Shown in pieces: positions 55,085-64,000 of a stretch of 64,000 bases of DNA (positions are counted from its first letter, which is position 1; each line of letters starts with the position of its first letter). The stretch comes from Agapetus fuscipes (taxonomy: Eukaryota; Arthropoda; Insecta; Trichoptera; Glossosomatidae), in NCBI GenBank assembly GCA_951799405.1, contig OX637353.1:310001-374000 (forward strand), written 5' to 3'. The notes under the pieces were generated by a model, which saw nothing but the letters and a program-made list of their open reading frames with translations, did no database searches and was not told the DNA's origin. The position numbers and the translations under genes were made by a program.

Positions 55085-55392
55085 GGACCGGTCCGTAGTC
55101 CGTAGTGGCAACACTTTGGACTCGTAAATGGAAGGTTGTGGATTCGGATCCCGGCGGAGCACAAAAATATACCATTTATATTTCGAATGTGCTCTACGCT
55201 GAGTTGAAAAATTCATAAACCTTTACCAAAAGACCGGTCACTGAAAGGTCCATCCAACCTTACAACAACTGGGTCTTGCTTGAGAATTGGCGCTTTCTAC
55301 AGCGACGACCAAGCTCGCAGAGGGCTCTTGAGGTGTGATACACACAAAAATAGCGCTCACCAAATAAATCATCCTAATATTATTATTATTAA
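55085..55392 (+). repeat. SINE-B, full-length, B1 end
   Basis: Head GACCGGTCCGTAGTCCGTAG through GGGCTCTTGAGGTGTGATAC and ATAAATCATCC to ATT repeats. Best example of the B1 form; its head is nearly identical to the B2 copy at 52940. Confidence 0.9.
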
Positions 55393-55393
55393 T

Positions 55394-55492
55394 ATGTGTA
55401 GCTTAGTTGCGTTCTGTGCTCCACCGGGAATTGAACTTACGACCTTCCGATTATGAGTTGGAAGCGTAACCACTAGACTACGGACCGATCTT
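55394..55492. repeat. SINE-A 3' tip joined to a reversed SINE-B head
   Basis: ATGTGTAGCTTAGTTGCGTT (plus) followed by GTGCTCCACCGGGAATTGAA to TAGACTACGGACCGAT (minus-strand SINE-B head). Confidence 0.75.
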
Positions 55493-55879
55493 TAGCACGC
55501 ATTAGGAAAAAAATCACGAATTCTAAGATTATAAATATTATTAATGAATATAATAATAAAAATGGAATTGAAGTTTTTACCCGAACAAATAAGAAATATT
55601 ATTACGTAGGTATTATATAACAAGTAGGTAGGTACCTTTTGTAGTATTTTGGCAGTTTCTTCGAGTTTCTGGGTCTCCATACTATTATTATTTGCAATGC
55701 ACGTGTTCAACCATTTAATGCGTTAGGGCTGTCAAAAATATATTGTCTTCATGCGTGAAATAAATTTAAAAATATTTTTTCGTTACTTTGGCTTAGCTTA
55801 AAATCTATAATCTATAAGCTCTATTGTCATTTAAGTACGGCATATATTTAATGCATAACCTCACATGTTGTACAATAAT
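55493..55879. other. Unassigned DNA
   Basis: AT-rich; a short ATCTATAATCTATAAGCTC at about 55801 may be a scrap of an RTE tail end. Nothing else. Confidence 0.35.
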
Positions 55880-56184
55880 AGTAAAAAATATAATATTAGG
55901 ATGATTTATTCGATGAGCGCTGTTTTAGTGTCAATCCAACCCTTTCTCCCTCGAGCCCTCTGCGAGCTTGGTCGTCGCTGTAGAAAGCTCCAATTCTCAT
56001 GCAAGACCCAGTTGTTGAAAGGCCGGATCGATCTATTGTGACCGACCTTTGACAGAGACATTAATTTTGCAACCTAATGAAGCGCCAATTTTAAAAATGA
56101 AACCTTTTTTGTGCTCCGCCAGAATTCGAACCCACTTCCTTCCAATCTGGATTCAAAGTTTTGACCACTTGACTGCGGACCGGT
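55880..56184 (-). repeat. SINE-B, full-length, B1 end, diverged
   Basis: ATTAGGATGATTTATTCGAT (tail) to GACTGCGGACCGGTGTG (head), with box B reversed as AGAATTCGAACCCAC. Confidence 0.82.
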
Positions 56185-56189
56185 GTGCC

Positions 56190-56345
56190 TTTTTATGTGT
56201 AGGTTCCTACAAAATAAATAAAATCTCACATGGACATGAACATAGCAACTCTTAACGCCGTGTTTTGAAATCGGGGTGGCAATTGCAAAAGTGAACCAAG
56301 TTTTTTTCAGTACGGGGGTAAGCCTCATACCAAACAACTAGTAAA
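56190..56345 (-). repeat. RTE tail, diverged subtype, 3' half lost
   Basis: TTTTTATGTGTAGGTTCCTA to CCTCATACCAAACAACTAG. Confidence 0.7.
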
Positions 56346-56776
56346 TATAAATAGATAAAGGCATTATTTTCTTTCATTTGATCTCTCTTTAAATAATATT
56401 AATTTATGTTGACAGACTGCATTTGCGTCAACCCTTGTGAGTGATAAAAAATATGTGCATGTGTCGCCGCTACACAAACGTGTAGCGGCGAAAAAACACA
56501 CACTGCAATGTTTTTTTTTGTATATTGATGGGATAGCTCCAAAACTTAATATATACATTTTGTATTATTTTCAAAACAATTCAAAGATTTCAAAATAAAA
56601 TTGACAGTTAATTGTGACAGGTTTGTAGTTCAGTAGTAACACTTCGAACTCTGAATGGAAGGTTGTGGGTTCGATTCCCGGTGGAGCAAAAAAAAAACAT
56701 CCATATTTTCAAATTTGCTCGGCTGGGTTGAAAATTCATAAACCTTGACCAAAGACCGGTCATCAAAACGTACGCT

Positions 56777-57016
56777 TAATAATAAAAAGCAATAACTCAA
56801 AAAATAAGAATGTTGGGAAATCACGTTTGAAGTTCAGACAGCCAGTACAATTTGTATGGGATGAAAAAGGCGACCGATTTTTTATCTCGGTCATATTCGT
56901 CCAAATTTAACGGCTGTCGCATTCTACCTATTCTTCTCGCATTGTTCTTGCGTTTTATTATAAAATCTCGACTTTCCCAATTTTTGAGTTATTGCTCTGT
57001 ATTATTAAACGTGCGA
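56777..57016. mobile_element. MITE, about 240 bp, inside SINE-B
   Basis: Inverted ends CGTACGCTTAATAATAAAAA and (reversed) CGCACGTTTAATAATACAGA, each continuing GCAATAACTCAAAAA. The arms reach about 45 bp. Flanks AAA on both sides. No coding. Confidence 0.78.
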
Positions 57017-57033
57017 AAAGGTCTATCCAGCCT

Positions 57034-57564
57034 CACGGCCGTAGCTAGGGGGGGGGGGGGGGGGGGGGAAGGCATTGTGGGGCAATGCCCTACCTTGAAA
57101 TCACAATGCCCTACCTTAAAAATACCAAAAACTAAGACAAATTATTATAATTAAATTGTTTGTTCATAGCTTGAGATAAAAAAAATGTAGAAATTAACCA
57201 AACTTTACGCAGATCAGTTTAAACAAAATCAGTTGATCTGAACGAAGTTCTTCGCATTTTTAATAACATGGGGAATCGTAAAACTCAGATGTTTTAAATA
57301 TTTTTATTATTATGTTAATGGAGAGATTTCACATTTTTTTTAAATATTTTTTTATTAAATATTTTTGGCTAACCAAATAATTTGTACTTACGTGATTTTT
57401 TTTTCAAAATTCTCATTACTTTATTATTTTGTGGGAAAACAAAAAATCATCATGTACATTACTGACCCGTGCTTCGAGGGCAGATATTATGATATTTTTT
57501 TTACTTCCGCCCTACTTGTAACCAATGCTGCCCTACATCAAATTCGACTCTAGCTACAGCCCTG
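57034..57564. mobile_element. hAT-like element, 531 bp, non-autonomous
   Basis: Ends CACGGCCGTAGCTAGGG and (reversed) CAGGGCTGTAGCTAGAG, flanked by a perfect 8 bp duplication TCCAGCCT taken from SINE-B. A run of about 20 Gs sits near the left end (57048-57068). No transposase; AT-rich core. Confidence 0.85.
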
Positions 57565-57804
57565 TCCAGCCTTACAGCAACTGGGTCTTTCTTGAGAATT
57601 GGCGCTTTCTAGAGCGACGACCAAGCTCGCAGAGGGCTCTTGAGGTGTGATACACATAAAAACAGCGCTCACCAAATAAATCAGCCTATTTTTTATTTTT
57701 TTAAATAACATCGATTTGGAGCTCCCTACGTTTGACAGTATGCCACAGACCGGATAGCAGACAGAGTGCAAAATATCTATGTATTGGTAGGGTCTGGTCG
57801 CTTA

Positions 57805-59488
57805 AGGCTAGTTCGCACAAGGCCACTGATTTAGTCAAGTACCGAGTAATTTAGTAGTGGGCGGGGCGCTACTCGCCCGTGAAGCGTTCGCATTACGGTC
57901 CAGTACAGTACACAAGTGCGAAGTTGGCTGCAGAAAGCCCTTTCTATAATGGCGGAAAATTTGAATTGGCTGTAGTTTGAAAATATTAATTGAGTATTAA
58001 AATCATGTTATTATAAAGCCCTTTAAATTGGCTATGGTTTGGTAATATTAACTGATTTATGCCCGGCCACCTAGCTAGGAGCCTGTTTAGCAAACAACTT
58101 CGAAACTCGACTTTTGTAAATTCGAAATGTATTTTATGGTTTATAAAATAATATACACATTTTAAATAAAAACAACACATGACTATTTGATGTTTATAAT
58201 AATATCTACCATTTACCCTGCAAACATAATTTTTTAATTGGATTTTTATCTTTTCAATGATGTGTACAAAGTATATTTTGTATGCACACACTATAATACG
58301 GCTCGCAGTCTGCAGCTGCATTCAGATGCATTTCTCTGTAGCGTTTTTCGTTGTTGACAATTAACATCAATATTCGACATGTAAAATCGGCATTTCAAAT
58401 ACACGGCGGTCACCAATCAATTATCAAGTTAAAGAAGAAACATGGTTCAACTTTTCAGAGGCTGACCGCGAGAAACTTGTTCAATCCTGCTACATACGCC
58501 TCTCACGTCTGTCACAGATACCAGCTGATGGCTTACAGTGGCATAAAATTGTAATGCCTCTAATCAGTTATCCCCGTGTGTCACTGAATTGTTTCTGTAC
58601 AAAACAATAAGTAACAATCCATCTGAAGGATATCATAAGGCCTGTGATATGACAAATTTATGGTAGGTACCTATAAACATCGATCAATGTAAAAGATCGA
58701 TGTTTTTAAATACGTAATAAATTCATGGACGATAATAGTTATTTCCACAACATCTTTACCAAAACTATATTTGTACAGCTCTATTGTCCGAAAACTTAAA
58801 AATTACTACAATTTCATCCAGCAAGGAGCTACATGATTGTATTTTTGACAGCTGATATCCGCACCAAAAATCGATGTCATACTATTCTTATCGAAAAAAA
58901 ATTACCTTTCTCAAAACTTTTTGGACGTAGATAAGTCCTAGCAACTTCTATATTCTCAAGAGTTTCTAAAAAACCAAGGATATCGGTGTGCATATCCACT
59001 TATTTACAGTTTAAACATGACATAACCTCACTGACAGGTCGCTAAGTTTAGGGAGCGGAACATCGGGCTCGCAAATATAAGAAGTTCTTAAGTACTTAAA
59101 TATTTTTAAACAGCACTTTATCTTTAAATATTCTTGCTGAAAACGGGCATTATCTTTTCAAACTGCAGCCAATTTAAATTGCCGCCATTCTTGCATTTCC
59201 GTTTCCCCGCCAAGAGTGAGCGGCCAATGGCGCGGCCGCTAATAAACTCGACTCGGACTCGGGCTTTTCCGTGGCTCTTCGGACTCGGACTTTTCCGTGG
59301 CTTCTCGGCAACACTCGCCCACGGACGGTGGGCGGGGCCGCTACTTGCCCGAAAAAATAGAATGAAATGGATCGGCTTGACTAAACCATTGACTTAACTA
59401 CTGGACTAAATTGTTGGGGTTCGCACACGTTTAGCCACTAAATTACTCGTTACTTGACTAAATTACTCGCCTTGTCCGAACCAGCCTT
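57805..59488. mobile_element. PIF/Harbinger-like transposon, 1684 bp
   Basis: Ends AGGCTAGTTCGCACAAGGC and (reversed) AGGCTGGTTCGGACAAGGC with inner GAGTAATTTAGT repeats, flanked by TTA on both sides. A 3 bp TWA-type duplication and GG-TTC-(N)2-ACA-G ends fit PIF/Harbinger. No transposase or Myb-like protein was recognised; one open patch lies inside at 58365-58610. Probably non-autonomous. Confidence 0.68.
58365..58610 (+). other. Open reading patch inside the Harbinger-like element
   Basis: A continuous frame without ATG at the start reads RSPINYQVKEETWFNFSEAD, REKLVQSCYIRLSRLSQIPA and DGLQWHKIVMPL, ending at a stop near 58610. Composition looks protein-like, but I do not recognise the family. 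Could be an exon of captured host sequence or a transposon protein remnant. Confidence 0.3.
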
Positions 59489-59656
59489 TAGTGTGGAATT
59501 GTAGAAAAAATATGATTATTTTAGTTAGCACATCTGCCTTAACACAGTCAAAGTTAAACATTATAAAAAAGTGCTGACCTTATTTAGTTACGACATTTAT
59601 CAACAGATTACGAATTTTACGTTTTGTTACGAATTCCGTGTATCTATAACTTGCCG

Positions 59657-60351
59657 TTAAGGCGTGTTATAAAGCTAAATCTGCCGTTTTTGTTTCTTAC
59701 ACTTTATGGTCTTAGCAAAATAGTTACAGTAATGAAAAAAATCAACCATATTTATTATTTTTTTATCTTAATTATAAAGCTTAAACAAAATATATAACTT
59801 AAGAATTGTTACCACAATTTTTTTTTTTTAAAAAAACGTGTTCTTTTTACATTTTTAGCTTTTTTTTCGTTTATGCTGTATTTTGGAATTTTGTTTTTGC
59901 TTTTTAATTACAGAACTATACATTTTTTAGGTTCCGTACCTAACATTTTTTTTATAATGTCAATAGTTTTTGAGTAAATATGGAAAAACTCAAACTACTA
60001 AATGAATTAAATCAAAGAACACAGTTTTTCCATATTAACTCAATAACTATTGACATTATAAAAAAAATGTTAAGTACGGAACCTAAACTATGTATAGTTC
60101 TGTAATTCAAAAGCAAAAACCAAATTCTAAAATACAGCACACACGAAAAAAAAGCTAAAAATGTAAAAAAATGTTTTTTTAAATATTTTTTTGTGGTGGC
60201 AATTCTTAAGTTATATATTTGTTTTAAGCTTTATAATTAAGATTAAAAATTAATAAACATGCTTAATTTGTTTTATTACTGTAACTATTTTACTAAGATC
60301 ATAAAGTGTAAGAAACAAAAATGGCAGATTTAGCTTTATAACACGCCTTAA
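59657..60351. mobile_element. Fold-back element, 695 bp, TTAA ends
   Basis: Two arms of about 330 bp, starting TTAAGGCGTGTTATAAAGCT on both strands, pair nearly throughout around a small centre near 60003. TTAA at both borders matches piggyBac-type target duplication, though TTAA is itself a palindrome and part of the repeat. No transposase. The 161-codon minus-strand frame overlapping it is a by-product. Confidence 0.8.
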
Positions 60352-60395
60352 GCAAGACCCAATTGTTGTTAGGCTGGGTCGACCTAAATTTTGAA
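60351..60395 (-). repeat. SINE-B scrap
   Basis: AGCAAGACCCAATTGTTGTT plus AGGCTGGGTCGACC only; the TTAA fold-back lies at its edge. Confidence 0.65.
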
Positions 60396-61121
60396 ATAAG
60401 ACTTTGTAACGAGATGAATTTGTTTGTTTGGTGGAATGTAACATTAGATTTGAAAATGAATAAAAAAAGAAAAACAAAAGAATGCAGAAAGACAGAAAAA
60501 GCTTCCCTGGTGAGAGAGCCACAAGCATGTGAATTTTGGTTATATGTAATCAATATTGCTGTGGTAAATATAATAATATATACATTGTGATTGTGGATAA
60601 ATAAATAATTATTTATATATTGTGATTGTGGATAAATAAAAGTGTTTATAAAGTTTTGGTTCATTATCTTCTTTGTAAGTGATATGGTTCCTGGCGCTAT
60701 GCACTCAAGCAAAGTCATAATTCTCCAGAGCACGGCCAAACACCTCATTGAAGATCTTATAAATAAATAAAGAAAAACCCTCACAACTTATTTCATAATC
60801 ATGTTAACATTCCAGTTGACAACTCAGTTGCTAGAACGACGGCATTCAAAGCCTGAAAACGGTTAGAATACTGCACAGGTATAGGACATGATTTTCTATC
60901 GGTGTTTTTCTTAAGCCCAAATAATAGTACCGGCTAGGCTTACCTACTCCGCTAGTTTTACTCCGAAAAATTTGAACCTGTTACTTAGCTTAACATTAGC
61001 AAACGGCATACTACATACGTCATACGACCCCTTTGGAGATCATTCGACATTATTTTTTCCAAAAATTTTGGGTGACTGCCTCAATATGAAACCATCTTAG
61101 AATGAATAATAATAATAATAA
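60396..61121. other. Unassigned DNA
   Basis: Contains a direct repeat of ATATTGTGATTGTGGATAAA (about 60580-60640) and an AAT tract at 61106. No gene recognised. Confidence 0.35.
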
Positions 61122-61411
61122 TCTAAGTTGCAAGGATATATTCATTTAAAATTCTCAAATTCATGCCCACAAACAAACACGCGTAGTGCGCTTACAAATG
61201 CTGAATGTGTACTGACAAATAAAATCCAAACCTCAAATGAACATAAGCCCTACAACTTTTGCCGACCTTCCCTGACACAGGGGTGACATTGGCAAAGTGA
61301 ACCATTTTTTACAGTATGGGTGGTTAGCCTCATACCAACCTATAAGTCAAGGAATACAAGCAATTAATTACATCCAGTTATACAAACAAACACTAGAAAC
61401 TCTACAAAACA
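61122..61411 (-). repeat. RTE tail, full, with extended 3' UTR
   Basis: TAAGTTGCAAGGATATATTC to AGTCAAGGAATACAAGCAAT and about 55 bp further, collinear with 4487-4809 and 45085-45420. Confidence 0.88.
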
Positions 61412-61413
61412 TC

Positions 61414-61471
61414 TATCTAATCTAATCTAATCTAAGCTGCAAAGATATATATCATTCAAGATTTATATTAA
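61414..61471 (-). repeat. RTE tail 3' end only
   Basis: CTAAT units and CTAAGCTGCAAAGATATATA up to the Helitron border. Confidence 0.75.
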
Positions 61472-61606
61472 ACTAGGGGCGTTGCCCCTGGCTGCTACGC
61501 AGCCCAACCCCTTAACATTTGGTGAATGTGTAAATTGCGCATAGTTTCCTCGCGTTAAAATTCGGAAAACATGTAAAATAAAAACATGCAGCCTTTGTAA
61601 AAGAAA
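61472..61606 (-). mobile_element. Helitron 3' end (copy 2)
   Basis: Minus strand ends GGGGCAACGCCCC then TAGT. Shares about 130 bp with 47894-48042, up to TGTAAAAGAAAAT. It separates a minus-strand tail scrap from a plus-strand tail. Confidence 0.68.
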
Positions 61607-61843
61607 ATCGACCACCCATAGTTTAAAAAATGGTTCACTTTGAAGATTTCAGCTGTGTTTCAGGGAAGATTGGCAAGAGTTGCAGGGCTTATATTAATTT
61701 GAGATTGGGTTTTTATGTTGTAAGTCAACATGCATTATGTGTAAGCGCGAACTTATAAATGTCTGCTTGTGGGAATGCATTTTATATGAATCTCGATTGG
61801 TATGTATCTTTGCAACTTAGATTATAGAACTTAACAAAATAAA
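61607..61843 (+). repeat. RTE tail leading into the tandem array
   Basis: GACCACCCATAGTTTAAAAA to CAACTTAGATTATAGAACTT and ACAAAATAAA. It already has the array-type linker but an older, different body sequence. Confidence 0.85.
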
Positions 61844-64000
61844 TTCCTTGACTTATAGGTTAGTATGTGGCTGACCACCCATACTGTAAGAATGGTTTAC
61901 CATGAAAATTTTATCTCTGTTTGAGGAAAAGTCGGCAAGAGTTGCAGGGCTTATGTTCATTTGAGATTAGTTTTTTATTTTATAAGTCCACATGGGGCAT
62001 TTGTAAGCGCGAACTTATACCTGTCTGCTTGTGGGAATGCATTTAATATGAATCTCAAATGGTATGTATCTTTGCAACTTAGATTATAGAACTTAATAAA
62101 ATAATTTCCTTGACTTATAGGTTAGTATGTGGCTGACCACCCATACTGTAAGAATGGTTTACAATGAAAATTTTATCTCTGTTTGAGGAAAAGTCGGCAA
62201 GAGTTGCAGGGCTTATGTTCATTTGAGATTAGTTTTTTATTTTATAAGTCCACATGGGGCATTTGTAAGCGCGAACTTATACCTGTCTGCTTGTGGGAAT
62301 GCATTTAATATGAATCTCAAATGGTATGTATCTTTGCAACTTAGATTAAAGAACTAAACAAAATAATTTCCTTGACTAAAAGGTTAGTATGTGGCTGACC
62401 ACCCATACTGTAAGCAATGGTTCACAATGCAAATTTTATCTCTGTTTGAGGAAAAGTCGGCAAGAGTTGCAGGGCTTATGTTCATTTGAGATTAGTTTTT
62501 TTTATTTTGCAAGTCCACATTGGGCATTTGTAAGCGTGAACTTGTACCTGTCTGCTTGTGGGAATGCATTTAATATGAATCTCAAATGGTATGTATCTTT
62601 GCAACTTAGATTATAGAACTAAACAAAATAATTTCCTTGACTAAAAGGTTAGTATGTGGCTGACCACCCATACTGTAAGCAATGGTTTACCATGCAAATT
62701 TTATCTCTGTTTGAGGAAAAGTCGGCAAAAGTTGCAGGGCTTATGTTCATTTGAGATTAGTTTTTTTATTTTGCAAGTCCACATTGGGCATTTGTAAGCG
62801 TGAACTTGTACCTGTCTGCGTGTGGGAATGCATTTAATATGAATCTCAAATGGTATGTATCTTTGCAACTTAGATTAATGAACTAAACAAAATAATTTCC
62901 TTGACTAAAAGGTTAGTATGTGGCTGACCACCCATACTGTAAGCAATGGTTCACAATGCAAATTTTATCTCTGTTTGAGGAAAAGTCGGCAAGAGTTGCA
63001 GGGCTTATGTTCATTTGAGATTAGTTTTTTTTATTTTGCAAGTCCACATTGGGCATTTGTAAGCGTGAACTTGTACCTGTCTGCGTGTGGGAATGCATTT
63101 AATATGAATCTCAAATGGTATGTATCTTTGCAACTTAGATTATAGAACTTAATAAAATAATTTCCTTGACTTATAGGTTAGTATGTGGCTGACCACCCAT
63201 ACTGTAAGAATGGTTTACAATGAAAATTTTATCTCTGTTTGAGGAAAAGTCGGCAAGAGTTGCAGGGCTTATGTTCATTTGAGATTAGTTTTTTATTTTA
63301 TAAGTCCACATGGGGCATTTGTAAGCGCGAACTTATACCTGTCTGCTTGTGGGAATGCATTTAATATGAATCTCAAATGGTATGTATCTTTGCAACTTAG
63401 ATTATAGAACTTAATAAAATAATTTCCTTGACTTATAGGTTAGTATGTGGCTGACCACCCATACTGTAAGAATGGTTTACAATGAAAATTTTATATCTGT
63501 TTGAGGAAAAGTCGGCAAGAGTTGCAGGGCTTATGTTCCTTTGAGATTAGTTTTTTATTTTATAAGTCCACATGGGGCATTTGTAAGCGCGAACTTATAC
63601 CTGTCTGCTTGTGGGAATGCATTTAATATGAATCTCAAATGGTATGTATCTTTGCAACTTAGATTAATGAACTAAACAAAATAATTTCCTTGACTAAAAG
63701 GTTAGTATGTGGCTGACCACCCATACTGTAAGCAATGGTTCACAATGCAAATTTTATCTCTGTTTGAGGAAAAGTCGGCAAGAGTTGCAGGGCTTATGTT
63801 CATTTGAGATTAGTTTTTTTTATTTTGCAAGTCCACATTGGGCATTTGTAAGCGTGAACTTGTACCTGTCTGCTTGTGGGAATGCATTTAATATGAATCT
63901 CAAATGGTATGTATCTTTGCAACTTAGATTATAGAACTAAACAAAATAATTTCCTTGACTAAAAGGTTAGTATGTGGCTGACCACCCATACTGTAAGCAA
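61844..64000 (+). repeat. Tandem array of RTE tails (satellite-like), runs off right edge
   Basis: Units start at TTCCTTGACT: 61844, 62106, 62368, 62633, 62897, 63162, 63424, 63686, 63951 (lengths 262, 262, 265, 264, 265, 262, 262, 265, then partial). Two types alternate. Type A: ACTTATAGG start, TAAGAATGGTTTAC, GCGCGAACTTATACC. Type B: ACTAAAAGG start, TAAGCAATGG, GCGTGAACTTGTACC. Order A A B B B A A B B, suggesting a five-unit higher-order repeat of about 1318 bp. The 75-codon frame repeated in units 3, 5 and 8 is not a gene. Confidence 0.93.

Larger units (their letters stand above)
56618..57690 (+). repeat. SINE-B (B1 end) split by two DNA elements
   Basis: Head ACAGGTTTGTAGTTCAGTAG with box B GGGTTCGATTCCCGG (56618-56776), a middle scrap AAAGGTCTATCCAGCCT (57017-57033) and the rest 57565-57690 form one SINE once the MITE and hAT are removed. 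Confidence 0.87.

Noticed and set aside
60299..60784. 161-codon minus-strand frame
   Set aside because: Half lies in the arm of the TTAA fold-back; composition is that of AT-rich DNA.
61844..64000. Array could be mistaken for a CRISPR or a gene family of 75-residue proteins
   Set aside because: Units are ~262 bp with no spacers, and the identical 75-codon frames arise from repeated non-coding tail sequence that has stops in other units.

Overview
The window looks like repeat-packed, AT-rich nuclear DNA of an animal, most likely an insect or other arthropod. I base this on the mix of elements: Tc1/mariner relatives of four kinds, hAT elements, Penelope-like elements with GIY-YIG domains, an RTE-like LINE, tRNA-derived SINEs, a Ty3/Gypsy gag and Helitron ends. 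I recognise no intact host gene, rRNA gene or functional tRNA gene. Nearly all coding sequence is transposon protein, usually broken. No species call is justified.

Families named here and used below. (1) RTE-like LINE: one long 5'-truncated copy (27948-30126, minus strand). Its last ~250 bp, the 'RTE tail' (5' end TTCCTTGACTTATAGG, 3' end CTTTGCAACTTAGATTA plus a short tandem repeat), recurs about 38 times as dispersed copies and then forms a tandem array (61844-64000) that runs off the right edge. (2) SINE-A: tRNA-like head (box A AGCTCAATTGGTAGA, box B GGTTCGATCTC) and a body ending GTGTAGCTTAGTTGCGTT. (3) SINE-B: tRNA-like head (GTAGTCCGTAGTGGCAACAC... box B GGTTCGAATCC) with alternative 3' ends B1 (GTGTGATACACAC... 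then ATT repeats) and B2 (CTCCCGCACAGGATTTCTT then A run). B also occurs fused to A as a dimer. (4) Penelope-like elements (PLEs): GIY-YIG fragments and short fold-back elements, several with hammerhead-like cores and ~12 bp target duplications.

Layout. 1-1150: start of a minus-strand Gypsy element (gag, primer-binding site, LTR). 1150-13500: sparse unique DNA with RTE tails, SINE-A, SINE-B, a SINE dimer, hAT and PLE coding fragments and a putative solo LTR. 13500-15000: an RTE tail split by a 1.29 kb hAT. 15000-23000: mostly unassigned, with one promoter-like stretch near 18.8-19.1 kb. 23051-24562: a mariner split by an RTE tail. 27948-32730: the long LINE, then a four-level nest (RTE tail > hAT-like element > SINE-A > nearly complete mariner). 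33290-35711: a DD37D-type mariner holding two PLE insertions. 36000-39919: SINE dimer, tails, and a hAT holding a PLE. 41500-50600: tails, solo LTR, fold-back PLEs, a Helitron end, a cluster of five tails, and further tRNA-like SINE heads. 51444-52366: a deleted mariner relative. 52900-57690: a SINE-rich stretch with nested MITE and hAT. 57805-59488: a PIF/Harbinger-like element. 59657-60351: a 695 bp fold-back with TTAA ends. 61100-64000: tails, a Helitron end and the tandem array.

The elements interact as parasites of one another rather than as a pathway. The LINE probably mobilised its own truncated tails and possibly the SINEs; nested insertions give relative ages; one tail has become satellite-like DNA. 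Coordinates of repeat ends are read by eye and are usually good to within about 10 bp.
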